Shown: positions 1 to 6,507 of the stretch, in pieces
Numbering within the stretch: the stretch's first letter is position 1
Layout: each line of letters starts with the position of its first letter
Assembly (NCBI GenBank): GCA_003242115.1
Contig: QBMP01000228.1
Span: 1-6,824 of the forward strand
Length of the DNA stretch: 6,824 nucleotides
Direction: 5' to 3'
From: Phormidesmis priestleyi
GTDB taxonomy: Bacteria; Cyanobacteriota; Cyanobacteriia; Phormidesmidales; Phormidesmidaceae
Program-made: the position numbers and the translations under genes
Notes under the pieces: model-generated
What the model saw: the letters and a program-made list of their open reading frames with translations, nothing else
Told to the model about the DNA's origin: nothing
The model's database searches: none

Positions 1-327
1 GCCTTTGCACTACCGGGCATTTCACTGAATGATCCGTCTTTTACCGCAATTCCGATTAATGCTGGCAATCCTTACGGAGCAATGGTGCTAGCGAATGTGC
101 TCTCTAGCCCAGAAGGGCAGCTACAAAAGTTTAAGCCGCAGGTGTGGGGCGATCCGCCGCTGCTAGATGTGAGCAAATTACCGGCGGATCTGCAAAAAGA
201 ATTTGCCACTGTAGAAGCAGAGTACGGCATTCCGCTGAAGGAATTAGCGGCCTCTACTGTCCCGGTTGTCAATGCCGAGTATACCACCCGCCTAGAAGCG
301 CTTTGGAAAGAAGCGATCGCCATCTAA
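1..327 (+). CDS. ABC transporter solute-binding protein, YnjB-like (C-terminal part)
   Basis: This is the last 108 codons of a gene that begins before the window; the reading frame is open from base 1 to a TAA at 325-327. The family delivers a solute to a membrane ABC permease from the periplasm. What is seen: the stretch AIPINAGNPYGAMVLANVLSSPEGQ, which fits the C-terminal lobe of family 1 solute-binding proteins, where sites often read 'ANFLLSPEAQ', followed by KFKPQVWGDPPLLDVSKLP, which resembles the 'WGDP..LD' segment I recall in E. coli YnjB. The signal peptide and the ligand-contacting N-terminal lobe lie outside the window, so the substrate cannot be named. The radical SAM gene begins 74 nt downstream in the same direction; whether the two are cotranscribed is unclear. 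The assignment as a solute-binding protein is fairly secure; the YnjB subtype is less so. Confidence 0.7.
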   Translation, partial: AFALPGISLNDPSFTAIPINAGNPYGAMVLANVLSSPEGQLQKFKPQVWGDPPLLDVSKLPADLQKEFATVEAEYGIPLKELAASTVPVVNAEYTTRLEALWKEAIAI

Positions 328-374
328 CCGCTCTCTTCCTCTCCCTTTTATCTCCGCAATTCATCCGCTCCTTG

Positions 375-398
375 AAACCGAAAAACCGAAAAACCGAA
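375..398 (+). repeat. Tandem repeat, three perfect copies of AAACCGAA
   Basis: Three identical 8-bp units at 375-382, 383-390 and 391-398 end three bases before the ATG of the radical SAM gene. They occupy the place where a Shine-Dalgarno sequence would normally sit, and no purine-rich SD is present there. Short tandem repeats are common in cyanobacterial intergenic DNA. A change in copy number would alter the spacing upstream of the start codon. Confidence 0.9.
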
Positions 399-401
399 CT
401 C

Positions 402-1256
402 ATGACCTTTAAAGAGCGCCAGAGCCGCGATCGCGGCGTGATCGAAAACAACCGGCTGATGGAACTGCATCTGTACCCCGGCAATCGCTGCAACCGAGAC
501 TGCGACTTTTGCACCGTTTTCGGCAGTCCCAAAGGCGAGTATTTAGAATACACCGCCGATCATCTAGATGCGGCTCTGCGCTCAGTCATGCTGCACGAGC
601 AGGGCGCACTGAAGTTCTACGGCGGTGAACCGACGCTGGATCATAAAAATGTGATTTGGGCGATCGCTTACCTACGCTCTAGCGCCTTCACCGGGGCCAT
701 CGTCATTTACTCCAACGGCATTCGCGCCGATCAGCTCATTCAAATTTTAGAATCTGACCCGCTGCACAACACCACCGCCTCGCTGAATTACTCCATCACT
801 ACCGGCGACGGCGCGCCGCAAATGCCGATTCCGTCTTTACAGCGGCTAGAGGCTTATGAGGAAATCAATCCTGGCGCGATCGCCATCGGCCACCCTGATA
901 TTGTCGATTCCGGTCGTGGCGTCGATCCTTTTACCGGCGAAGAAACCCGCCCCAAGGTCAATTCTCAGTGCCCGCACTGCTACCCTGTGCTCAAAAGCGA
1001 TGGCCAGTTTCACGCCTGCCCCTTCGCCATCGAAAACAACGCACCCCACTTTCAGCTCGGCACTATCGATAGCGATCCGGCAGCGATTGCCCAAAACTTC
1101 AGCAACTTTTTCACCTGGCTCGACACCGTTCATCAGCCCTACGCCGAAGCCCACAACCTACCCGCCTGCACCGTCTGCTGGAAACACTTAGCCGAATTAC
1201 CTACCCCCCAAGCCGCTCAAGCAGACGCTCAAATTCTAGCGTCAGGTGTTGTCTGA
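402..1256 (+). CDS. Radical SAM protein of unknown function with extra C-terminal cysteines
   Basis: A 284-residue protein that should bind a [4Fe-4S] cluster and S-adenosylmethionine and generate a 5'-deoxyadenosyl radical. The signature C-x3-C-x2-C is present as Cys30, Cys34 and Cys37 (CNRDCDFC), and the SAM-contacting GGEP motif is at residues 74-77 (YGGEPT). The C-terminal third has five more cysteines, Cys190-x2-Cys193-x12-Cys206 and Cys256-x2-Cys259, a SPASM/twitch-like layout that may bind an auxiliary cluster. It does not match the full seven-cysteine SPASM pattern. The ATG at 402 is chosen because the protein from there looks like a normal N-terminus; the same frame is open upstream but overlaps the preceding gene with implausible sequence. 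An in-frame ATG at 459 is a weaker alternative, lying only ten residues before Cys30. No peptide precursor gene is evident nearby. I recognise the superfamily but not the substrate. Confidence 0.88.
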   Translation: MTFKERQSRDRGVIENNRLMELHLYPGNRCNRDCDFCTVFGSPKGEYLEYTADHLDAALRSVMLHEQGALKFYGGEPTLDHKNVIWAIAYLRSSAFTGAIVIYSNGIRADQLIQILESDPLHNTTASLNYSITTGDGAPQMPIPSLQRLEAYEEINPGAIAIGHPDIVDSGRGVDPFTGEETRPKVNSQCPHCYPVLKSDGQFHACPFAIENNAPHFQLGTIDSDPAAIAQNFSNFFTWLDTVHQPYAEAHNLPACTVCWKHLAELPTPQAAQADAQILASGVV

Positions 1257-1308
1257 GGGGGCACTCAGCGTTTACATTAGCTCTTGACCTTCCAGAGAGA
1301 TCACCTCC

Positions 1309-1695
1309 TTGCGCAAAATTATTCAAACCGATCAGGCACCGGCTCCGGTCGGCCCCTACAACCAGGGCGTTGTCGCTTCTGGGGCAATGCTGTTCGTCGC
1401 TGGTCAAATTCCGCTAGATGCCGCCACCGGCCAGCTCGTCGGCACAACCATCGCTGAGCAAACCGAAAAAGTTATTCAAAACCTCACCGCCGTCGTCAAA
1501 GCAGCCGGTTCGGATCTGTCTCAGGTGGTCAAAACATCTGTTTTTTTAAAAGACATGAATGATTTTGTCGCCATGAACGAGGTCTACGCTCAGCACTTTG
1601 GCGACGAGCAAGCACCCGCGCGGGCCTGTGTGGAAGTAGCCCGCCTGCCCAAAGATGTGCTGGTTGAAATCGAGTGCATTGCAATGGTGCCGTGA
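1309..1695 (+). CDS. ridA: RidA family 2-iminobutanoate/2-iminopropanoate deaminase
   Basis: A 128-residue cytosolic protein of the RidA (YjgF/YER057c/UK114) family. The family hydrolyses reactive enamine/imine intermediates released by PLP enzymes such as threonine dehydratase, and works as a trimer with active sites between subunits. Seen in the sequence: the N-terminal TDQAPAPVGPYNQGV motif, the FVAGQIPLD strand, and the C-terminal ARACVEVARLPKDVLVEIE signature. Arg105, Cys107 and Glu120 fall at the same numbers as the functional residues of E. coli RidA, Arg105 being the carboxylate-binding residue. Length is normal for the family. The start is TTG: an in-frame TGA at 1285 closes the frame upstream and no ATG or GTG lies between. 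A weak AGAGAGA Shine-Dalgarno candidate is at 1294-1300. It starts 52 nt after the radical SAM stop and ends 88 nt before glmU. Confidence 0.95.
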   Translation: MRKIIQTDQAPAPVGPYNQGVVASGAMLFVAGQIPLDAATGQLVGTTIAEQTEKVIQNLTAVVKAAGSDLSQVVKTSVFLKDMNDFVAMNEVYAQHFGDEQAPARACVEVARLPKDVLVEIECIAMVP

Positions 1696-1783
1696 GGGCC
1701 AGTCATAGAGGCTAATCACAATTAATCGCGGCTTAACTGATTCATTGACCGAAATTTTAAAGCAAAAGAAAGTAAGGGGACGT

Positions 1784-3163
1784 ATGGCAGATTCTTCACT
1801 GGCGATCGCAATTCTAGCCGCAGGCAAAGGCACCCGCATGAGATCGGCGCTGCCCAAAGTTCTGCATCGGCTCAGCGGCCTCACCCTGGTTGAAAACGTC
1901 CTCGCTAGCACCGCTTTGGTGCAGCCCACGCGAAAGCTCGCCATCGTCGGCTACGAAGCCGATCAGGTCAAAGCCGCCCTCTCTAACGTCCTCGATATCG
2001 AATTTGTAGCCCAAACCGAACAGCTCGGCACTGGTCACGCGGTACAGCAGGTTATCCCAGCCCTCGAAGGCTTTACCGGCGACTTGCTTGTACTCAATGG
2101 CGACGTACCGTTACTCATGCCCGAAACCGTTGAGAAAATGCTCAAAACTCACCGTGAAAACGGCAACGCCGCCACTATTCTCACAGCCCAAATGGACGAT
2201 CCCACCGGCTATGGCCGCGTCTTTTGCGATCAGCACGCAATCGTCAAAGAGATTATCGAGCACCGCGACTGCAACGCCGCTCAGCGAGAAAACAACAGAA
2301 CCAATGCAGGCATTTACTGCTTCAATTGGGCAGCGCTGATGACCATTCTGCCGCATCTAAAAGCAGATAATGATCAAAATGAATACTATCTCACCGATGT
2401 GATTAAAGATCTCTCACCCGTGATGGCGATGGATGTTTCACCGACTGAGGTCGCGGGCATTAATAACCGCAAGCAGCTTTGTGAAGCAGAAGCAGTTATG
2501 CAGCAGCGAATCAAAGCTGAGCTAATGCTTTCGGGCGTGACGCTGATCAACGCCGACAGCATCACGATTGATTCGACGGTGACGATAGAGGCCGATGTGA
2601 CCATTGAGCCGCAGACCAACCTACGCGGACGGTCTGTGATTAAAGCAGGCTGTCGAATTGGCCCTAGCTCTTTAGTCGAAGACAGTACTATCGGGGCAAA
2701 TACCACGCTCGTACATTCTGTTGTCACCGATAGCGAAGTTGCCGCCAATGGTCGCATTGGCCCCTTTGCTCACATTCGCGGCCATGCCTTAGTCGGTGAA
2801 AACTGTCGGATTGGCAACTTTGTTGAAGTGAAAAAGTCGGTGATTGGCAACAACACAAATGCAGCGCATCTTTCTTATCTCGGAGATGCTGAGCTAGGGG
2901 AGCGGGTGAACGTAGGAGCCGGAACGATTACGGTAAACTATGACGGTAAAAATAAGCATAAGACCGTGATCGGCGATCGCACCAAAACCGGCGCTAACAG
3001 CTCTCTAGTCGCCCCCATTACCATCGGCTCTGATGTGACGATAGGTGCGGGCTCAGTGCTGACGAGAGATGTCGAAGCGGATTGTTTGGTATTTGCGCGA
3101 TCGCCCCAAAAAAGCATCCCCGGCTGGAAGCCCAAATATCTTAGAGACGAACAAAAATCGTAA
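1784..3163 (+). CDS. glmU: Bifunctional UDP-N-acetylglucosamine diphosphorylase / glucosamine-1-phosphate N-acetyltransferase
   Basis: A 459-residue cytosolic enzyme catalysing the last two steps to UDP-GlcNAc: acetylation of glucosamine-1-phosphate with acetyl-CoA, then UTP-dependent uridylylation. The product feeds peptidoglycan and lipopolysaccharide. Seen: the nucleotidyltransferase motif LAAGKGTRM (residues 11-19) with LPKVLH (Lys25), the metal-binding Asp107 in LNGDVPLL, and NEYYLTDV (199-206). A left-handed beta-helix of hexapeptide repeats runs from about 250 to 440, with [11 protein letters not shown] carrying the likely catalytic His362 (E. coli His363), then [13 protein letters not shown] (376-388). 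Length is close to the 456 residues of the E. coli enzyme. ATG 1784 is preferred: it is preceded by TAAGGGGA (1773-1780), and [14 protein letters not shown] is a normal GlmU start. A TTG at 1745 would add 13 atypical residues. GlmU usually works as a trimer. Confidence 0.97.
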   Translation: MADSSLAIAILAAGKGTRMRSALPKVLHRLSGLTLVENVLASTALVQPTRKLAIVGYEADQVKAALSNVLDIEFVAQTEQLGTGHAVQQVIPALEGFTGDLLVLNGDVPLLMPETVEKMLKTHRENGNAATILTAQMDDPTGYGRVFCDQHAIVKEIIEHRDCNAAQRENNRTNAGIYCFNWAALMTILPHLKADNDQNEYYLTDVIKDLSPVMAMDVSPTEVAGINNRKQLCEAEAVMQQRIKAELMLSGVTLINADSITIDSTVTIEADVTIEPQTNLRGRSVIKAGCRIGPSSLVEDSTIGANTTLVHSVVTDSEVAANGRIGPFAHIRGHALVGENCRIGNFVEVKKSVIGNNTNAAHLSYLGDAELGERVNVGAGTITVNYDGKNKHKTVIGDRTKTGANSSLVAPITIGSDVTIGAGSVLTRDVEADCLVFARSPQKSIPGWKPKYLRDEQKS

Positions 3164-3415
3164 CAGCTCAGCTATAGCCCTAACCCTCGCCCAGACATCA
3201 GTAAGAATCGCGATCCTAACTGATACTGAAAACTCTTTGATCGGATGGCAGATGGAAAATCAAGCCCAATAAATTATGAGCTTTATGAGTTTTCGGATTA
3301 AGAAAAATTTATATATCAGCCGCTTTCTATAGTTCATCTAAAGGTTATTTCTGAATCTGAATGGCCTTCCTAAGATGGAAAGACGGAGATACCGCAGAGA
3401 ATCTTAGGAAACACT
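3164..3415 (+). promoter_or_regulatory. glmU-fbp intergenic region, likely fbp promoter and leader
   Basis: This is 252 nt without a credible gene. The middle part (about 3270-3350) is AT-rich and offers -10-like hexamers, TATATC at 3312-3317 and TATAGT at 3328-3333, but no convincing -35, so no transcription start can be fixed. It also holds an imperfect 20-bp palindrome at 3201-3220 and a perfect inverted repeat at 3367-3410. No intrinsic terminator (GC stem plus T-run) is visible after glmU. The length of the gap suggests that fbp has its own promoter. Confidence 0.4.
3367..3410 (+). promoter_or_regulatory. Perfect 10-bp inverted repeat over the fbp ribosome-binding site
   Basis: TTCCTAAGAT (3367-3376) and ATCTTAGGAA (3401-3410) are exact reverse complements separated by 24 nt. 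The second arm contains AGGA (3406-3409), the likely Shine-Dalgarno of fbp, six bases before the ATG. In RNA the stem would bury the ribosome-binding site; in DNA it could be a dyad operator. Both roles are inference. One caution: TAAGAT in the first arm also resembles a -10 box, and if transcription starts from it the RNA stem could not form. Confidence 0.55.
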
Positions 3416-4480
3416 ATGCCAGATACTTACCAAATAGAAGCCGACGCCGCCCTCGGGCGTGACAGCATGACGCTTTCTCAGCATGTGCTCCAGCAGCTCG
3501 ACAGCTTTGGCCCCGAAGCGCAAGATCTCAGCGCGATTATGAATCGGATTGCGTTTGCCGCCAAGCTCGTCTCTCGGCGGCTGACTAGAGCAGGCTTAGT
3601 CGAAGACGCAATGGGCTTTACAGGCCGTCAAAATGTGCAGGGCGAATCCGTCAAAAAAATGGACGTATACGCCAACGACGTTTTTATCACCGTCTTTCAG
3701 CAGAGCGGCCTCGTCTGTCGGCTCGTTTCTGAAGAAATGGACGACATTTACCACCTCAATGAAAGCTGCTCTACTAGCCGCTATACCCTGCTGTACGATC
3801 CCATCGACGGATCTTCTAATGTCGATATTAATCTCAATGTCGGCTCTATTTTTGCGCTGCGCCGTCAGCAGGGAAACGATATCGATCAAACCGGCGCTGA
3901 CTTGCTCACCCCCGGTCACGATCAGCTCGCTGCGGGCTACGTTCTCTACGGGCCTAGCACCGTATTCGTCTACTCTATGGGCAAAGGCGTTCACGCTTTT
4001 ACGCTTGATCCCAGTCTGGGAGAATTTATTCTCGCTAGCGAAAATATTCAAATTCCTGAGCATGGCTCTAACTACAGCGTCAACGAAGGCAACTTTTGGC
4101 AGTGGGCCGACCCTTTCCGTGACTACATTCGCTACATGCACCGTCATGAAGGCTATTCGGGCCGCTACAGTGGCGCACTCGTAGGCGATTTCCACCGGAT
4201 CTTGATGCAGGGCGGCGTGTTTTTGTATCCCGGTACGCTCAAAAAGCCCGAAGGCAAGCTGCGGCTGCTGTATGAAAGCGCACCCTTGGCCTTTTTGGCA
4301 GAGCAAGCGGGCGGGCGGGCTATCGTCGGAGATCGTCAGCCGGTGCTGGATGTGCAGCCCAATGGCATCCACATGAGAACACCGCTGATCATTGGCAGCG
4401 CCGAAGATGTGGCGCTTGTGGAGTCGTTTTTGCAGGAGCGATCGCTCGAACAAGCCCCCCTCAGCACCCCCGCTCGATAA
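3416..4480 (+). CDS. fbp: Fructose-1,6-bisphosphatase, class I
   Basis: A 354-residue, Mg-dependent cytosolic phosphatase that converts fructose-1,6-bisphosphate to fructose-6-phosphate in the Calvin cycle and gluconeogenesis. The class I signature is clear: VSEEMDD with Glu106/Glu107 and [20 protein letters not shown], where Asp128, Asp131 and the GSSN loop (132-135) form the metal and phosphate site. The C-terminal half has [22 protein letters not shown] and [16 protein letters not shown], all typical of the family. Length fits cyanobacterial class I enzymes. Only two cysteines are present (Cys101, Cys118), and I see no cysteine-bearing insertion of the kind that gives chloroplast FBPase its thioredoxin control, so plastid-type redox switching is unlikely. 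ATG 3416 is supported by AGGA at 3406-3409. Cyanobacteria often also have a separate dual FBPase/SBPase (GlpX type), not in this window. zwf follows 343 nt downstream in the same direction. Confidence 0.96.
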   Translation: MPDTYQIEADAALGRDSMTLSQHVLQQLDSFGPEAQDLSAIMNRIAFAAKLVSRRLTRAGLVEDAMGFTGRQNVQGESVKKMDVYANDVFITVFQQSGLVCRLVSEEMDDIYHLNESCSTSRYTLLYDPIDGSSNVDINLNVGSIFALRRQQGNDIDQTGADLLTPGHDQLAAGYVLYGPSTVFVYSMGKGVHAFTLDPSLGEFILASENIQIPEHGSNYSVNEGNFWQWADPFRDYIRYMHRHEGYSGRYSGALVGDFHRILMQGGVFLYPGTLKKPEGKLRLLYESAPLAFLAEQAGGRAIVGDRQPVLDVQPNGIHMRTPLIIGSAEDVALVESFLQERSLEQAPLSTPAR

Positions 4481-4498
4481 ATCAATCCACCAAGCCAA

Positions 4499-4524
4499 TA
4501 ATGAGCAGCTTTAATGAGCAGCTT
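4499..4524 (+). repeat. 13-bp tandem duplication TAATGAGCAGCTT x2
   Basis: Two identical, directly adjacent copies lie at 4499-4511 and 4512-4524, starting 18 nt after the fbp stop codon. The exact identity suggests a recent slippage duplication. No function is apparent. Confidence 0.9.
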
Positions 4525-4681
4525 CTTTTAACAAGTCCAGTGACATCTAGCCGCAAAAGGATACGCCAATAACAGACGCAGACCGCAGAAATTAGGTAGC
4601 ATTGTCAGTGTTTTAATTCTAGGCTTACGTCCAGTCTGCTTAACCTTAATCTACAGCCCCATAACAGCCCTATATAAGCTT

Positions 4682-4745
4682 GCCCAGCCTAAGCTCTCGC
4701 TGTTTTTAGCTGGGTCTTAATCTGAATCTAACAATTAAACCCAGC
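4682..4745 (+). promoter_or_regulatory. Mutually exclusive hairpins in the putative zwf leader
   Basis: Hairpin A pairs CCCAGC (4683-4688) and TAA (4690-4692) with TTA (4706-4708) and GCTGGG (4709-4714), bulging C4689. Hairpin B reuses the same GCTGGGT (4709-4715), followed by TTAAT (4717-4721), pairing with ATTAA (4734-4738) and ACCCAGC (4739-4745), with one bulged base (C4716) and a 12-nt loop. B has 12 pairs and looks more stable than A with 9. Only one can form at a time, as in attenuators or riboswitches. No T-run follows either stem, so this is not a classic terminator. The pairing is seen in the sequence; a switching role is inference. Confidence 0.5.
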
Positions 4746-4823
4746 CTCTGCGTCTAAACTACAAAAAAATCACTGCAAAAAATTACAGCTTTTGCCCTAT
4801 AAACTTTTAAGCCTGCCTTAAAT

Positions 4824-6356
4824 ATGGTTTCACTTCTAGAAAATCCTCTCCGTATTGGTCTTCAGCACGACCGCATCCCGGCCCCCCAAATTTTGGTCAT
4901 CTTCGGAGCCTCGGGCGATCTCACTCAGCGCAAGCTCGTGCCTGCCCTTTACCAAATGCGCCTAGAGCGTCGGCTGCCGCCCGAACTCACCATCGTCGGT
5001 GTCGCCCGCCGAGAATGGAGTCATGACTACTTCCGCCAGCATATGAAAGCAGGCGTAGAGGAATTTGGCGGTGGCTTAGGACCCGATGCATCCGTTTGGG
5101 ATCAGTTTGCCCAAGGCTTATTTTACTGCCCTGGCAACATCGATCAGAGAGAAGACTACCAGCGGCTCAAGCAGTTCCTTGTCGAACTCGACGAAAAACG
5201 AGGCACTCAGGGCAACCGAGTGTTCTATCTTTCAGTCGCTCCCCGGTTTTTTGCTGAAGCTGCTGAGCAGCTCGGCGCAGCGGGGATGTTGCCCAATCCT
5301 GCGAAGCAGCGGCTAGTGATTGAAAAACCCTTTGGCCGCGATTTGGCCTCAGCTCAATCGCTCAACTACAAAGTGCGCAACGTCTGCGCCGAAGATCAAA
5401 TCTACCGAATCGACCACTACTTGGGTAAAGAAACCGTTCAAAACCTCCTGGTTTTCCGCTTTGCCAACGCCATTTTTGAGCCTCTCTGGAACCGTCAGTT
5501 TGTCGATCATGTGCAAATTACGGTAGCTGAAACCGTCGGCCTTGAAGGCAGAGCAGGCTACTACGAAACCGCTGGCGCAATTCGCGACATGGTGCAAAAT
5601 CACCTGATGCAGCTCTTTAGCCTAACTGCGATGGAAACGCCCAATTCGTTAGATGCGGGCAGCATTCGCAGTGAAAAAGTAAAGGTATTGCAGGCGACCC
5701 GACTAGCTGACGATAGCGACTTGTCCAAATCAGCCGTAAGAGGGCAATACTCAGCCGGTTGGATGAAAGGCAAACAGGTACCGGGCTATCGCAGCGAAGA
5801 AGAAGGCATTGAGAATTCAACTAACAACACTTTTGCGGCAATTTCTCTCAGGGTCGATAACTGGCGCTGGCAGGGCGTTCCCTTCTACTTGCGCACCGGC
5901 AAACGCCTACCCAAAAAAGTCTCCGAAATCTCGATTCACTTCAAATCTGTTCCTCACCTGATGTTTCAATCAGCTACCAAGCAGCTCAGCAACAACATCT
6001 TAGCCCTGCGAATTCAGCCCAACGAAGGCATCGCCATGCGCTTTGAAGTCAAAACACCCGGCGCTTCGCTGCGCACCCGTTCGGTAGAAATGGACTTTCG
6101 CTACGACGCCGCCTTTGGTCAGCCGAGCACCGATGCCTACAGCCGCCTGCTCATAGATGCCATGCTCGGCGATCAAACCCTCTTCACCAGAGGTGATGAA
6201 GTAGAGCAGTCCTGGCGAGTGCTCACACCGCTATTAGAAGTATGGGATGCGCCCGCTCCGCCTGAAATAATGCCACTCTATGAAGCCGGAACCTGGGGGC
6301 CCGTTGAAGCTGAACGCTTACTCAATCGCACCAATCGCCGCTGGCGAAGACTATAA
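4824..6356 (+). CDS. zwf: Glucose-6-phosphate 1-dehydrogenase
   Basis: A 510-residue enzyme that oxidises glucose-6-phosphate to 6-phosphogluconolactone with NADP+, the entry step of the oxidative pentose phosphate pathway. In cyanobacteria this route provides NADPH in the dark. Seen: the coenzyme-binding motif GASGDL (28-33) in a Rossmann N-terminus, [10 protein letters not shown] (Glu167-Pro169 core), the active-site motif RIDHYLGKE (195-203, with Asp197 and His198), and the probable catalytic base His260 in [11 protein letters not shown]. The C-terminus ends in the conserved RRWRRL. Length and the [10 protein letters not shown] start match cyanobacterial Zwf, which supports ATG 4824 although no Shine-Dalgarno precedes it. 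Only two cysteines exist (Cys102, Cys188); residue 446 is Ala and 266 is Ser where I recall cysteines in Nostoc-type enzymes. The activator gene opcA follows after 151 nt. Confidence 0.98.
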   Translation: MVSLLENPLRIGLQHDRIPAPQILVIFGASGDLTQRKLVPALYQMRLERRLPPELTIVGVARREWSHDYFRQHMKAGVEEFGGGLGPDASVWDQFAQGLFYCPGNIDQREDYQRLKQFLVELDEKRGTQGNRVFYLSVAPRFFAEAAEQLGAAGMLPNPAKQRLVIEKPFGRDLASAQSLNYKVRNVCAEDQIYRIDHYLGKETVQNLLVFRFANAIFEPLWNRQFVDHVQITVAETVGLEGRAGYYETAGAIRDMVQNHLMQLFSLTAMETPNSLDAGSIRSEKVKVLQATRLADDSDLSKSAVRGQYSAGWMKGKQVPGYRSEEEGIENSTNNTFAAISLRVDNWRWQGVPFYLRTGKRLPKKVSEISIHFKSVPHLMFQSATKQLSNNILALRIQPNEGIAMRFEVKTPGASLRTRSVEMDFRYDAAFGQPSTDAYSRLLIDAMLGDQTLFTRGDEVEQSWRVLTPLLEVWDAPAPPEIMPLYEAGTWGPVEAERLLNRTNRRWRRL

Positions 6357-6361
6357 GGGCA

Positions 6362-6443
6362 TTTTGTTCAATGTGCATGTTTATTCAACTTTTGTCCGAT
6401 GTTTTGTTCAATAACTGTTCGATAGCGACAATTGCTGTTTGAT
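6362..6443 (+). promoter_or_regulatory. Cluster of six TGTTCRAT-like direct repeats upstream of opcA
   Basis: Octamers start at 6365 (TGTTCAAT), 6382 (TATTCAAC), 6393 (TGTCCGAT), 6405 (TGTTCAAT), 6416 (TGTTCGAT) and 6436 (TGTTTGAT). The middle four are 11, 12 and 11 bp apart, about one helical turn, so they would face one side of the DNA. An 11-bp copy TTTTGTTCAAT recurs at 6362 and 6402. This arrangement suits an OmpR/PhoB-type response regulator, whose sites are direct repeats with 10-11 bp spacing. Regulator identity is inference. Confidence 0.5.
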
Positions 6444-6468
6444 GACTAGATTAATATTCTCTTCGCTC

Positions 6469-6474
6469 TAAAAT
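6469..6474 (+). promoter_or_regulatory. Candidate opcA -10 element TAAAAT
   Basis: TAAAAT matches the TATAAT consensus at five of six positions and would start transcription near 6481, giving a leader of about 27 nt. No recognisable -35 lies 16-18 bp upstream. The last octamer of the repeat cluster ends at 6443, next to where RNA polymerase would contact the -35 region, a layout expected for an activator-dependent promoter. The call rests on sequence resemblance only. Confidence 0.3.
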
Positions 6475-6507
6475 CACCTGTTCTCTAGTACAAGTTCTGC
6501 AAACAAA

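Larger units (their letters stand above)
4481..4823 (+). promoter_or_regulatory. fbp-zwf intergenic region, likely zwf promoter and leader
   Basis: This is 343 nt with no credible gene and no trace of the transaldolase gene found here in some cyanobacteria. In order it holds a 13-bp tandem duplication (4499-4524), a possible -10 element TATATAAG (4671-4678) without a good -35, overlapping hairpins (4682-4745), and a small GCAAAA/TTTTGC hairpin (4775-4780 with 4790-4795). A second -10-like TATAAA is at 4798-4803. If TATATAAG is used, transcription would start near 4683-4686, giving a leader of about 140 nt. No NtcA box (GTA-N8-TAC) and no Shine-Dalgarno before the zwf ATG were found. Confidence 0.45.

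Noticed and set aside
1253..1268. CTGAG/CTCAG hairpin at the radical SAM stop codon as a terminator
   Set aside because: The stem has only five pairs and no T-run follows; it does not qualify as an intrinsic terminator.
1271..1278. TTTACATT upstream of ridA as an RpaB HLR1 site
   Set aside because: It matches one HLR1 half-site, but the second half two bases downstream (CTCTTGAC) does not match, so a full site is absent.
1745..1783. TTG at 1745 as the glmU start
   Set aside because: It would add 13 residues ([13 protein letters not shown]) not typical of GlmU, whereas ATG 1784 has a purine-rich Shine-Dalgarno and gives the usual N-terminus.
3596..4498. Long open frame on the minus strand opposite fbp (300 codons)
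   Set aside because: It lies antisense to a fully conserved fbp gene, has no recognisable domain, and is explained by the codon bias of the sense strand.
4501..4572. A 23-codon ORF (MSSFNEQLLLTSP...) starting within the 13-bp repeats after fbp
   Set aside because: There is no Shine-Dalgarno, no recognisable sequence, and its start lies in a slippage duplication; ORFs this short are expected by chance.
4640..4676. TTAACC (4640-4645) paired with TATATA (4671-4676) as a standard promoter
   Set aside because: The spacer is 25 bp, too long for a sigma-70-type promoter.
3350..4729. Shared 9-mer TCTGAATCT upstream of both fbp (3350-3358) and zwf (4721-4729) as a common regulatory site
   Set aside because: A single shared 9-mer between two gaps of this size is quite likely by chance, and the flanks do not match.
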